Notes under the pieces: model-generated
Databases searched by the model: none
Told to the model about the DNA's origin: nothing
The model's input: only the letters and a program-made list of their open reading frames with translations
Shown here: piece by piece, positions 1 through 8,435 of the stretch
How positions within the stretch are numbered: position 1 is the first letter of the stretch
Layout: each line of letters opens with the position of its first letter
Program-made: the position numbers and the translations under genes
Origin: JABAYQ01 sp018608925
GTDB taxonomy: Bacteria > Bacteroidota > Bacteroidia > Flavobacteriales > UBA7312
Length of the DNA: 64,000 bases
Reading direction: 5' to 3'
Assembly: GCA_037625715.1 (NCBI GenBank)
Contig: JASJHQ010000035.1
Coordinates: 65,239 to 129,238 of the forward strand

Positions 1-1431
1 AACATGGTTTTTTATAATATCACCATCACTAATCACAATCATTTTGTTTTCTCCACTGATATTATTGTATTTAATACTTGAAGTCGGAGTTAGTCTGTTT
101 TCAAAAACAGAATTAAATTTCCCCTCTAGTAAAATAGCCGATATCTTATCTTTAGTCTGAAAGCCTTTAATATTTGGTTCACTGTTTAAAATATTCAAAC
201 TAACTCTATGTGGAGACTTTACAACCTTAGAATATGGAGAGCAAAATAGTAAAGGAGTCTTTCTTATTCCTAAAGATTTTACGGTGTCAATAGTGCTGAC
301 AAATGAAGATTTTATCGCGTCTAAATTTTTAACTATTGGATGTTTTAATTTTGCAATAAATAAAGGATTGTATACCCACGGAAAAAGTTTTCTTTGAGGA
401 GTGTCACCATTTTGACCAACCACAATTGGTATCTGGTCTGATTGCATATCCATTATTAAATCAGAATTTATTCTAATTCCGAATTTGAACATTATATCAT
501 CTAAATTTAAGGATAGGGGAAGAGCAGTAGAGTAACTACTTGTAGTTTTTAGGCTATCCATATCCATCGCAACACCATCAATAAGCCAAAGAACTTTACC
601 ATTATTCATGACGTACTGATCCAAAACAAATTTGTCTAGTTCGTTAAAAGGAATGGTAGGCTTTGCAATTATTAGAGCATCAAACTCCTGTATTTTTGCT
701 AATTGTTTGTTAAGGTTTGGATTGTTATTTTCATCAAGTTCATATTCTTTTAAATTAAAGAACTCCACAGAAAAGAATTCAGATAAAGAGTTTCTAGTAG
801 TTCCTAATGAGTTGTTTATGTCTGATAAATAAGAATCATCTAGTTGACCATTACCACTCAAAAAAGCAATTTTTTTACTTCTATCATTTATTAATTTGAA
901 GATAGATTTTGAAAATTCGAATTCTAAATTCTCAATTGAATTATTCAATGAAATTTCAGGCCTAGCACCAAACTGATTTAAAAGCAAGTTGAGCGAGGTA
1001 TTCTTGTTTTTATAATTTATAACTGCTCCAGGAAAAATTATTTTTTGACTAGTGCCATCTTTTTGACGAATCTCTAAATTGGTTGGTTTTAATCCTTGAT
1101 CGATTAATTGTTTGTATAATTTGTTTTTACTGGCTTCATCTCTATCGCTTGGGTTGATAAATTCAAATTCAATAAAATCGGAGTAGTCTGAAAACTCTTC
1201 TAATAAGTTATATGATGCATTTTTAAGTTGTTCGAAGCCAGCAGGGAAGTCGCCATCCAAATATACTTTAATGTAAAGTATATCATCCACCTGACTTAAT
1301 AGCTCTTTAGTTGCATCATCAATAGAATGCTTGTTTTCTTGAGTTAAATCTAACCTAAAATATAAAAAACTTGCAATTACATTAATTAAAATCAGAATGA
1401 TAATATGGATGCTATATCTAAATCTATTCAT
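1..1431 (-). CDS. gldG: GldG, gliding/T9SS-associated ABC-type protein (partial, C-terminus off the left edge)
   Basis: The minus strand is open from the ATG at 1431 to the window edge, giving 477 codons without a stop. The protein begins with a short basic stretch and one membrane segment (about residues 7-25). A long extracytoplasmic region follows, typical of the GldG / ABC_transp_aux family, including a stretch like IAFLSGNGQLDDSYL and the later segment KVLWLIDGVAMDMDSL. Its start overlaps the end of gldF by 8 bases, so the two are translationally coupled. GldF and GldG are described as membrane parts of an ABC transporter associated with gliding motility in flavobacteria, with GldA as the ATPase. 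Some gliding Bacteroidota lack them, so motility itself is not proven. The C-terminal end lies outside the window. Confidence 0.9.
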   Translation of the reverse strand, partial: MNRFRYSIHIIILILINVIASFLYFRLDLTQENKHSIDDATKELLSQVDDILYIKVYLDGDFPAGFEQLKNASYNLLEEFSDYSDFIEFEFINPSDRDEASKNKLYKQLIDQGLKPTNLEIRQKDGTSQKIIFPGAVINYKNKNTSLNLLLNQFGARPEISLNNSIENLEFEFSKSIFKLINDRSKKIAFLSGNGQLDDSYLSDINNSLGTTRNSLSEFFSVEFFNLKEYELDENNNPNLNKQLAKIQEFDALIIAKPTIPFNELDKFVLDQYVMNNGKVLWLIDGVAMDMDSLKTTSSYSTALPLSLNLDDIMFKFGIRINSDLIMDMQSDQIPIVVGQNGDTPQRKLFPWVYNPLFIAKLKHPIVKNLDAIKSSFVSTIDTVKSLGIRKTPLLFCSPYSKVVKSPHRVSLNILNSEPNIKGFQTKDKISAILLEGKFNSVFENRLTPTSSIKYNNISGENKMIVISDGDIIKNHV

Positions 1432-2167
1432 GACCTTTTTCTTTTTTATTATCAATTATATTAATAGTCAATAATATAAATAGAGCGTTTACGCTTGTGA
1501 AGTAAATAATGTCTCTAGAGTCAATAATTCCTTTGCTTAAAGAATTGTAGTGGTGATTAATTCCTAAATAATCAATTAGCAAATTGATTTGGCCATTGCT
1601 AAATAAGGATGCTATTAGATCAAAACCTTGATAAATAAAAGCGCTTATTATCATAGAAAGAATAAGTGTGATAATCGGATTGTTACTTAAAGATGAGGCA
1701 AAGGTTCCAATAGATACAAAAGAACTAGCTAAAAAGAATAGACCTAGATAAGATCCCAAAATTCCTCCTCTATCGACATTGCCAGTTATTTCTGACAGAT
1801 GATAAATACTTATGTAATATATAATAGTAGGTAAAATAGCCAGACAAACTAAGATTATTCCTGATAGGTATTTTGAAAAAACAATTTGAAAATTAGTTAG
1901 AGGTTTTGTTAATAGAGTTTCTATAGTTCCGTCTTTAAATTCGTCAGAAAAAAGTCTCATAGTTAAAGCTGGAATAAAAATCATGAATAGGACAGGAGAA
2001 ATAATAAATAATCCGTCTAACTGAGCATATTCTGATTCAATTATGTTGTAAGCACCAGGAAATAGCCAAAGAATTATACTATTTAGAGCTAAATAACTAA
2101 AAAGAATTATTAAGCCACTTGGGTGACATAAAAATGTACTAATCTCTTTTTTAAGTAATGAAAACAT
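1424..2167 (-). CDS. gldF: GldF, ABC-2 type permease of the gliding-associated transporter
   Basis: This 247-residue protein has about six hydrophobic segments (near 17-35, 52-74, 100-120, 137-157, 162-185 and 226-240). Between segments two and three it carries the ABC-2 permease hallmark FSDEFKDGTIETLLTKPL. Length and layout match GldF. It is followed by gldG with an 8-base overlap and preceded by the ABM-domain gene after an 11-base gap, so all are likely one transcript starting upstream of the SAM hydrolase. No ATPase gene (gldA) is in the window. The family assignment is firm; the transported substrate is unknown in general. Confidence 0.92.
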   Translation of the reverse strand: MFSLLKKEISTFLCHPSGLIILFSYLALNSIILWLFPGAYNIIESEYAQLDGLFIISPVLFMIFIPALTMRLFSDEFKDGTIETLLTKPLTNFQIVFSKYLSGIILVCLAILPTIIYYISIYHLSEITGNVDRGGILGSYLGLFFLASSFVSIGTFASSLSNNPIITLILSMIISAFIYQGFDLIASLFSNGQINLLIDYLGINHHYNSLSKGIIDSRDIIYFTSVNALFILLTINIIDNKKEKGHE

Positions 2168-2178
2168 TTTGTAATCTA

Positions 2179-2463
2179 TTAAATAATACTAACACTCCAA
2201 GCGAGTGGTTTATTGTTGAAATATGTTTTTGTTTCTGACCAAACTTGATTAAATAAAGCGGACTTTCTATAATTGTTTAAGTTCTCTTCTTTATTCCAGC
2301 AACTGTAGGTGAAAAACACATTTTTATCGTTAATATCTTGAAGTATTTCTAGAGAAATACATCCGTTCGAACTAGCAATTTTCTTTCTATTCTTTTCAAT
2401 TAAAGAGATAAAATCATTTATTTTATCTTCTTTAAATTCCATTTTTACAATTCTTTTAATCAT
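2179..2463 (-). CDS. Antibiotic biosynthesis monooxygenase (ABM)-domain protein
   Basis: A 94-residue single-domain protein with the ABM ferredoxin-like fold pattern: an N-terminal strand, a helix of charged residues, the ISLEILQD strand, then a FTYSCWNKEENLNNY stretch and a C-terminal helix before the last strand. Such proteins act as small dimeric monooxygenases, quinol oxygenases or stress proteins, and sequence alone does not choose between these. Its start overlaps the 3' end of the SAM hydrolase gene by 8 bases and it lies 11 bases before gldF, so it belongs to that operon. A role in gliding is not implied. Confidence 0.8.
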   Translation of the reverse strand: MIKRIVKMEFKEDKINDFISLIEKNRKKIASSNGCISLEILQDINDKNVFFTYSCWNKEENLNNYRKSALFNQVWSETKTYFNNKPLAWSVSII

Positions 2464-3244
2464 GAAACTCGATTCTTATAATATCATTTAATGTAATTCC
2501 CATTAATGAAGAGGCAGAACCTTGATTCATTGAAATAGATAATAATCCATCGCAAACAAATAAAGCTGTAGCTTCTCCTACGGGAACATCATTATACTTT
2601 TTAAACACCTTTTCAATTACGTAATAATTTCGTTTACCAACATAAATCTTGTAATTTCTTCCTTTAGAAATATCAGAAATCAGGGTGCTCTTAATATTGG
2701 TAATTGCATTTCCGTAATTATCAATATGAATTACGCTTCCTCGAATTACATTTTTATCAAATAATGGCTGAAAATTTGTTTTCTTAACAGCGTAATCTTT
2801 TACTTCTGTTCCAATCAATTCTAAGGTTCCTCCTCTAGCAATATGACAAGCAGCTTTTGCGAAAACATCTTTAGTAGGAAAGTTTTGATTATCACTATCT
2901 TGTGAGATAGTTAATTCTACAATTTTATCAGGGATGATATCCAAAATTAAAGGAAGTATTCCGTTGTCAGCACAAATAAAATAATGGCCGTTTGCGTATA
3001 CAGCTAAATGACTTATAGTTGTAGTTGTTTCGGCATCAACTCCAATAATATGAATAGAGCCAGAAGGAAATTCTTGATAAACATTTTTTAAAACAAAAGC
3101 AGCATGTCTGGTATTGAAGGGAGGGATGTCATGCGATATGTCAACAATATTTATATCAGCAAGCTGACGTATTATACTAGCTTTTACAGAGCTAACATAA
3201 TGGTCTTTGGTTCCTAGATCAGTTGTTAATGTTATTATTGACAT
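2456..3244 (-). CDS. SAM hydrolase / SAM hydroxide adenosyltransferase (DUF62 family)
   Basis: This 262-residue cytosolic protein begins with the family signature TLTTDLGTKDHYV. It continues with IVDISHDIPPFN and the ADNGILPLIL block, and ends in the C-terminal beta domain containing HIDNYGNAITNI and the final GIT-R-F strand. DUF62 enzymes hydrolyse S-adenosylmethionine to adenosine and methionine using an activated water. The better-known fluorinase and chlorinase are relatives that use a halide. The ATG at 3244 is the first gene of the operon running into gldFG. A CAAATTTA (TAAATTTG on this strand) at 3323-3330 is a possible promoter, giving a leader of about 75 bases. Confidence 0.9.
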   Translation of the reverse strand: MSIITLTTDLGTKDHYVSSVKASIIRQLADINIVDISHDIPPFNTRHAAFVLKNVYQEFPSGSIHIIGVDAETTTTISHLAVYANGHYFICADNGILPLILDIIPDKIVELTISQDSDNQNFPTKDVFAKAACHIARGGTLELIGTEVKDYAVKKTNFQPLFDKNVIRGSVIHIDNYGNAITNIKSTLISDISKGRNYKIYVGKRNYYVIEKVFKKYNDVPVGEATALFVCDGLLSISMNQGSASSLMGITLNDIIRIEFHD

Positions 3245-3349
3245 AATATTAGAGGATATTAGCCCAAAAATATTTTAAAAAGTTGTTATTTTGTGCATTC
3301 AAAAATAAGTATAATTTTTTGTCAAATTTAATTTCATTCATCATATAAT

Positions 3350-4297
3350 ATGATAGAGAAAGTTTTAGAGTTAAATTCTATAAATCCGTTAGATATTTAT
3401 GGGGTTAATAATAAAAAATTAGAGTTTATAAGTAAGTTTTTTCCAAAGCTTAAAATAATCTCAAGAGGAAACGAATTGAAAGTTTTTGGTGAAGAAGAAA
3501 TTATAGAGCAGTTCGAAAAAAAATTCAATTTAATTCAGAAGCATTTCTCAAAGTATCAACGACTAACTAATAGCAATATTGAGCGTATTATGTTAGAGGG
3601 CGAAAGTGTTTTTGATGGAGATAACGACGTATTAGTACATGGTGCGTTTGGTAAAATAATAAAAGCTAGAACATCTAATCAAAGAAAGATGGTAGATAGC
3701 TCTCAAAAAAATGATTTGCTTTTTGCAGTTGGCCCTGCCGGAACAGGTAAAACATATACGGCAGTAGCTATTGCTGTAAAAGCATTGAAAAATAAAGAAG
3801 TTAAAAAAATTGTTTTGACCAGACCAGCTGTTGAGGCTGGCGAGAACCTAGGTTTTCTTCCTGGCGATCTCAAGGAAAAACTCGACCCTTATTTACAACC
3901 CTTATACGATGCATTAAGAGATATGCTTCCTTCCGAGAAATTATCGGAGTATATCGAAACGAACGTTATTCAAATAGCACCTTTAGCTTTTATGAGGGGT
4001 AGAACTTTAGATAATTCATTTGTATTATTAGACGAAGCTCAAAACTCTACAAAGCCTCAAATGAAAATGTTTTTAACTAGAATGGGAAAGTCAGCAAAAT
4101 TTATTATTACTGGAGATGAAACCCAAATTGACTTGCCTAGAAAACAACCTTCTGGATTAGTTGAAGCATTAAGTTTGTTGAAAAATATTGATGGTGTAGG
4201 TATTGTAAAACTTGACGAAAATGACGTAATTAGACACCAATTAGTAAAAAAGATTATAACAGCATATAAATTAAATCAAAACGACCAAAATGAGTAA
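3350..4297 (+). CDS. PhoH family ATPase
   Basis: A 315-residue cytoplasmic P-loop protein with Walker A GPAGTGKT at residues 128-135 and Walker B VLLDEAQN near 225. It also has the family blocks TRPAVEAGENLGFLPGDLKEK and ITGDETQIDLPR. The N-terminal 100 residues fit the KH-like region of PhoH/YbeZ proteins. YbeZ proteins are linked to RNA metabolism and often pair with YbeY, which is not seen here. The stop overlaps the start of purC by 8 bases, so the pair is co-translated. It is divergent from the SAM hydrolase with about 105 bases between. Family certain, exact role uncertain. Confidence 0.95.
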   Translation: MIEKVLELNSINPLDIYGVNNKKLEFISKFFPKLKIISRGNELKVFGEEEIIEQFEKKFNLIQKHFSKYQRLTNSNIERIMLEGESVFDGDNDVLVHGAFGKIIKARTSNQRKMVDSSQKNDLLFAVGPAGTGKTYTAVAIAVKALKNKEVKKIVLTRPAVEAGENLGFLPGDLKEKLDPYLQPLYDALRDMLPSEKLSEYIETNVIQIAPLAFMRGRTLDNSFVLLDEAQNSTKPQMKMFLTRMGKSAKFIITGDETQIDLPRKQPSGLVEALSLLKNIDGVGIVKLDENDVIRHQLVKKIITAYKLNQNDQNE

Positions 4298-5237
4298 CGT
4301 AATTATTAAAACCGATTTTAATTTTCAAAATCAAGTTAATCTATACAAAGGAAAAGTTAGAGATGTTTATACTATTAAAGATGACTTATTAGTAATGATA
4401 GCATCGGATAGAATTTCTGCTTTTGACCATGTTTTGCCTGAGGGAATTCCTTACAAAGGACAGGTGTTGAGTCAAATAGCTGCAAAGTTTCTTAAAGATA
4501 CAAGCGACATTGTTCCTAACTGGATGGAAGCTACGCCTGACCCTTCTGTTACTATTGGTAAAAGGTGTGAGCCATTTAAAGTAGAAATGGTGATTAGAGG
4601 ATATTTAACTGGTCATGCATGGAGAGAATATAAGTCAGGCAAAAGAATGCTATGTGGTGTTGCAATGCCTGATGGAATGGTTGAAAATCAAAAATTTGAT
4701 TCGCCTTTACTTACTCCTACAACTAAAGCTGACGTGGGTCATGACGAAGACATTTCTAGAGAAGAGATACTTTCTAGTGGTTTAGTTAAGGAGGAAGACT
4801 ATATCATGCTAGAAAAATACACTAGAGAGCTATTTCAAAGAGGAACAGAAATTGCAACTGAAAAGGGTCTTATTTTAGTAGATACTAAATATGAATTTGG
4901 TATGGACTCTAATAATGTAATCACATTAATTGATGAAATTCATACACCAGATTCTTCAAGATATTTTTACGAAAATACTTATCAAGATAATCTAGATAAT
5001 GGTTTACAGCAAAAACAGTTGTCTAAAGAATTTGTAAGACAATGGTTAATTGAGAATGGCTTTCAAGGAAAAGATGGTCAACAAATTCCTGAAATGTCCG
5101 AAGAATATTGTCATTCTGTTTCTGAAAGATATATTGAATTATATGAGCTTATTACTGGAGATAAATTTATTAAAGAAGATGTAACTAATGTTCTTGAAAG
5201 AGTCGAGAAAAACATTACAGATTACTTAAATAAATAA
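4290..5237 (+). CDS. purC: Phosphoribosylaminoimidazole-succinocarboxamide synthase (SAICAR synthetase)
   Basis: A 315-residue enzyme of purine synthesis that joins CAIR and aspartate using ATP to give SAICAR. Recognisable blocks are LYKGKVRDVY at the N-terminus, IASDRISAFDHVLPEGIPYKG, EMVIRGYLTGHAW, and the C-terminal LVDTKYEFG and LIDEIHTPDSSRY. The length is that of the longer (about 310-residue) form common in Bacteroidota, not the 237-residue E. coli form. It is coupled to phoH by an 8-base overlap and ends 13 bases before a strong two-way terminator shared with the pirin gene. Confidence 0.97.
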   Translation: MSNVIIKTDFNFQNQVNLYKGKVRDVYTIKDDLLVMIASDRISAFDHVLPEGIPYKGQVLSQIAAKFLKDTSDIVPNWMEATPDPSVTIGKRCEPFKVEMVIRGYLTGHAWREYKSGKRMLCGVAMPDGMVENQKFDSPLLTPTTKADVGHDEDISREEILSSGLVKEEDYIMLEKYTRELFQRGTEIATEKGLILVDTKYEFGMDSNNVITLIDEIHTPDSSRYFYENTYQDNLDNGLQQKQLSKEFVRQWLIENGFQGKDGQQIPEMSEEYCHSVSERYIELYELITGDKFIKEDVTNVLERVEKNITDYLNK

Positions 5238-5242
5238 TATAA

Positions 5243-5275
5243 TAAAAAAAGCCCCTAAGGCAGGGGCTTTTTTTT
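5243..5275. terminator. Two-way intrinsic terminator between purC and pirin
   Basis: A perfect 6-bp GC-rich stem GCCCCT/AGGGGC (5251-5256 and 5262-5267, loop AAGGC) is flanked by an A-run on the left (5244-5250) and eight T on the right (5268-5275). Read from either strand it is a hairpin followed by a U-tract. It can therefore end both the phoH-purC transcript and the convergent pirin transcript, whose stop codon begins at 5274. Confidence 0.9.
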
Positions 5276-5990
5276 AATATGTCGGATATGAGGTAATAAT
5301 TGGTGATTTGATATATAATAAACAACCTCCATCGGACACTTCAATATGCAAAGATTCTTCACTTTCTACTATGATAAAATCGTCTTTTTGCATATCCACT
5401 TGTTGAATCTTTAGCGCTCCTTTCATTAAATATAAAGAATAATAATAATCTTTATCACATTCGATTTGGAACGATTTATTTTCAAATTCAATTTCAAAAA
5501 TTTCTACCCCTTCACTTTCTAATTTAATAGGGGAGTCTTTCCCAACAATTGTTGTTACACCTCTTTTGTTTGGTAAGATGTTTTTGCTATAGTCATTGTA
5601 CGTAGGTTTATGTAAAAGGGTTTTTCTTAGGTCAGGGTAAAACCAAATTTGAAAAATTCTTGATCCTTTTTGTAAAGCTTCAGCGTGAGAAAGACCTGAT
5701 CCTGACTTGATTAACTGAACGTCACCTTTTTTTAAGGATATCCACTTTTGTAATAAAGTATCGTAATGTTTTATGTTTCCTTCTAAAACGATAGACATAA
5801 TTTCGAACCCTCTATGAGGATGAAGTCCGATAGTACTATCTTGTATTCCTACTGCATTGGCCCAGTAAAATATATTTGAATATTTTTCTATGCCTCCTTC
5901 TTGTGGAAAGCCAATAGGTTTATTTTCTATAATTTCTCCATTATTAAAGTTTCCTTTAACCTGTTTTGAGAATGGTATCTTAGTTATCAA
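5274..5990 (-). CDS. Pirin family cupin protein
   Basis: A 238-residue bicupin. The four residues that bind iron in human pirin (His56, His58, His101, Glu103) are matched here by H57 and H59 in GLHPHRGFE, and by H102 and E104 in GLSHAEA. This predicts an intact metal site in the N-terminal cupin. Bacterial pirins include quercetinases and redox-sensing regulators; the substrate here is unknown. The reading frame starts with TTG at 5990 and no upstream in-frame ATG is evident, so the start is less certain than the family. It is a single-gene unit converging on purC. Confidence 0.88.
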   Translation of the reverse strand: MITKIPFSKQVKGNFNNGEIIENKPIGFPQEGGIEKYSNIFYWANAVGIQDSTIGLHPHRGFEIMSIVLEGNIKHYDTLLQKWISLKKGDVQLIKSGSGLSHAEALQKGSRIFQIWFYPDLRKTLLHKPTYNDYSKNILPNKRGVTTIVGKDSPIKLESEGVEIFEIEFENKSFQIECDKDYYYSLYLMKGALKIQQVDMQKDDFIIVESEESLHIEVSDGGCLLYIKSPIITSYPTY

Positions 5991-6042
5991 TTTTCTTATA
6001 AAAGTAACAAAAATGTAGAATGATTTACTAATTATAAAGTCT

Positions 6043-6050
6043 TAAATTTG
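6043..6050 (+). promoter_or_regulatory. Bacteroidota -7 promoter element for the flavin reductase gene
   Basis: TAAATTTG matches TAnnTTTG exactly and lies 20 bases before the GTG start at 6071. No TTTG is seen at the expected -33 distance. Confidence 0.6.
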
Positions 6051-6070
6051 CACTTATAAAATATATCTAA

Positions 6071-6592
6071 GTGAAAAAAATCACCTTTATCTCTACAAGT
6101 CTGTCAAAAGAATCTAAATCTGCTCAATTAATTGAATCAGCTATTTCCTTAATTGACACTAATTCATTTGAAATAAACCATATTGATTTAAGAGATATTG
6201 AAATTCCTTTTTGTGATGGAAGAGATTTAAGTGACTACCCAAAGCATATTTATGAATTGTATTCTCAGATTGGAGATACTGACTATTTAGTTTTCGGCTT
6301 CCCAATTTATTGTTATTCTATTTCTGGAGTATTTAAAAATTTCTTAGATATTTTCACTAAAGCAATGGAAAATAAAAAATACGGTGTTTGTTGTAGTTTA
6401 GGTTCGAATAGGTCGTTCTTGGCAATTGCAGACTTACAAAAGATACTTACGTTTCAGTGTAATGCAAAAATGTCTTCACCAACAGTTGTGGCAGATTGGT
6501 CTTTGTTTTCAGAAGGTAAGCTAACTCAAGATTGTAACAATAAGATAGAATTAATGTTAGAGTCGTTATTGTCTGCCTCCAAAAATAGTTGA
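6071..6592 (+). CDS. NADPH-dependent FMN reductase family flavoprotein
   Basis: A 173-residue flavodoxin-like protein. The N-terminal STSLSKESKSAQL loop is where the FMN phosphate binds in this family, and DYLVFGFPIYCYSISGVFKNFLD matches the flavin-side motif (usually PxYxxSxxxxLK). It starts with GTG at 6071, downstream of a good -7 element. The last 27 bases overlap the end of yggS on the other strand, and no terminator hairpin separates the two. The electron acceptor (flavin, quinone, azo dye or metal) cannot be told from sequence. Confidence 0.85.
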   Translation: MKKITFISTSLSKESKSAQLIESAISLIDTNSFEINHIDLRDIEIPFCDGRDLSDYPKHIYELYSQIGDTDYLVFGFPIYCYSISGVFKNFLDIFTKAMENKKYGVCCSLGSNRSFLAIADLQKILTFQCNAKMSSPTVVADWSLFSEGKLTQDCNNKIELMLESLLSASKNS

Positions 6593-7213
6593 TCCTATTC
6601 TTATCATGTTGCTTCCTTGTTCTATAGCTATATTGTAATCACCACTCATTCCACAAGATAATATATCTATAGTAGGGTAGTTAGATTTCATTTTGTCATA
6701 TACTATCTTAAGATTTTTAAACTCTTCACTGACAATAGTTGTGTTTTCAGTGAATGTTGCCATTCCCATTAAACCTTTTATTCTTACGTTTTCATATTCT
6801 TGACATTTGATATAAAAATCATCGACTTCTGATAAGGGAATCCCAAATTTTGAATCTTCTTTTGCAATATGAACCTGAATAAGACAGTCGATTACTCGGT
6901 CATTGCTTTTAGCTTTTTTATTGATCTCTTTTATTAATTTAATAGAGTCAATAGAGTGAATAAGATTTATAAATGGTGCAATGTATTTGACCTTGTTTGT
7001 TTGAAGGTGACCAATCATGTGCCACTTAATGTCTTTAGGTAAGGCCTCGTGCTTGTCAACTAATTCTTGAACTTTATTTTCTCCAAAAACGGTATGGCCA
7101 CTTTCGTAAGCCTCCAAAATTAATTCTTTAGGTTTCGTTTTTGATACTGCTACAAGGCACACATTGCTGTTAATGCCTTCTTTAATAGATAACAAGTTAT
7201 TTTTAACACTCAC
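6566..7213 (-). CDS. YggS/PLPBP family pyridoxal-phosphate homeostasis protein
   Basis: A 215-residue TIM-barrel PLP protein. The PLP lysine is K25 in LVAVSKTKPKE. HMIGHLQTNK and the C-terminal LSCGMSGDYNIAI and MIRIGSTIFG motifs are all family signatures. These proteins bind PLP without a known enzymatic reaction and buffer free PLP and amino-acid/keto-acid pools. It starts immediately after the stop of the DUF1015 gene and is the last gene of the serine operon. That fits a cofactor role, since SerC in the same operon is PLP-dependent. Confidence 0.93.
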   Translation of the reverse strand: MSVKNNLLSIKEGINSNVCLVAVSKTKPKELILEAYESGHTVFGENKVQELVDKHEALPKDIKWHMIGHLQTNKVKYIAPFINLIHSIDSIKLIKEINKKAKSNDRVIDCLIQVHIAKEDSKFGIPLSEVDDFYIKCQEYENVRIKGLMGMATFTENTTIVSEEFKNLKIVYDKMKSNYPTIDILSCGMSGDYNIAIEQGSNMIRIGSTIFGGRQ

Positions 7214-8425
7214 TTAGTCTAGTTTGTATATTGTTAGGCCACTTCTTAACTTTGGCTCTATATAGGTGCTTTTAGGAGGCATAGACAATTTTTTGTCTGC
7301 AACCTCTTTAACGGTTTCAATAGATATGCTTTTAAGAACGAATAAAATTTTGAATTCTTTTTTATCTACTTTCTTAATTGCAGTATCTAAGTTTGTGCCA
7401 TCGATAAAGCTAATTCGTTTGTCGGTTCTTAGATCGAAAATATTTAAAATAGGAGACAGAATGTTATCTGTTAAAATAGATGGGTCAAGCTTGTCTACCA
7501 CGTTTAAGGTTTTATTTTCCTTAGGGCCGTAAATTAATGAATACCATTTTCCATCTATATACATGCTTATTTCATCATGAAGAGTTGGTTTGTAGTATTC
7601 AGATTTTTCTGTAACTGTAAAATTGTTTTCCAGCTTGTTTAAGAAAGTAAACACACTTAATCCGTTTAAATCTTTCACAAGTCTGTTAAAGTTTTGTACA
7701 GAAATCTGATTATCCGAAATCAAGTAGCTCATGCAATAAGCATTTGCTTTAGTTTTGTTTTCCTTATACAGTAGTGAAGAGGATGACATTCTGTGATGGC
7801 CATCAGCTATATACAAGCTTCCAACTTTCTTAAACTCTTGAGAAATAGATTCGATATCCTTAGACTTGTTAACTAACCAAAGTTTGTGAGTCACTTTATT
7901 AGTAGTAGTGAATTCGTATTCTGGTCTTTGTTTGCTATAAATAGAAACAAGATGATCAATTATATCGCTTTTTTTGTAGGTTAGAAGAACAGGTTCTGCA
8001 TTAAAGCCTGTAGTTTTTAAATAGTCACAAAACATTTCTTCTCTTTTAGAAATTGTTTGTTCATGAATTTTAATTTCCCCCTTTAGATAATCTTCTAAGC
8101 TGGCACCCGCAATTATTCCAGTATAGCATTTCTCATCTTTACTGTGTTGGTATATGTAGTAGCAAGCATCATTTTCTTCTTTAAAAATTCCTTGTTTAAA
8201 AAATGATTTAAATTTCTTTTTTACAAGTTGATATTTTAATTCTTGATTATTAACCTTTATTTTATCAGAAAAGTCTGGGTTTATCACATGTAGAAAGGTG
8301 AAAGGATTACTTTCTAATTTCTCCTTAAGAGCATCTTTCGAATAGGTTAAATAAGACCTAGAAGCCACTAAAGAAACTTTGTCTCTTGTTGGTCTGATAG
8401 CCTTAAAAGGTTGGATGTTTGCCAT
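7214..8425 (-). CDS. DUF1015 family protein
   Basis: A 403-residue soluble protein of the DUF1015 family. Recognisable blocks are FKAIRPTRDKVSLVASRSY at the start, NPFTFLHVINP, the YIADGHHRMSSS motif in the middle and KSTYIEPKLRSGL near the end. No catalytic activity is firmly established for the family. The His-His-Arg cluster in DGHHR looks like a conserved active or binding site. It lies 10 bases after serA and directly abuts yggS. This placement suggests a link to serine or PLP metabolism, which is inference from context only. Confidence 0.88.
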   Translation of the reverse strand: MANIQPFKAIRPTRDKVSLVASRSYLTYSKDALKEKLESNPFTFLHVINPDFSDKIKVNNQELKYQLVKKKFKSFFKQGIFKEENDACYYIYQHSKDEKCYTGIIAGASLEDYLKGEIKIHEQTISKREEMFCDYLKTTGFNAEPVLLTYKKSDIIDHLVSIYSKQRPEYEFTTTNKVTHKLWLVNKSKDIESISQEFKKVGSLYIADGHHRMSSSSLLYKENKTKANAYCMSYLISDNQISVQNFNRLVKDLNGLSVFTFLNKLENNFTVTEKSEYYKPTLHDEISMYIDGKWYSLIYGPKENKTLNVVDKLDPSILTDNILSPILNIFDLRTDKRISFIDGTNLDTAIKKVDKKEFKILFVLKSISIETVKEVADKKLSMPPKSTYIEPKLRSGLTIYKLD

Positions 8426-8435
8426 TAAATATGAG

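Noticed and set aside
632..832. 66-codon plus-strand open frame at 632
   Set aside because: It lies wholly inside gldG on the other strand, where a long continuous frame with recognisable GldG features exists.
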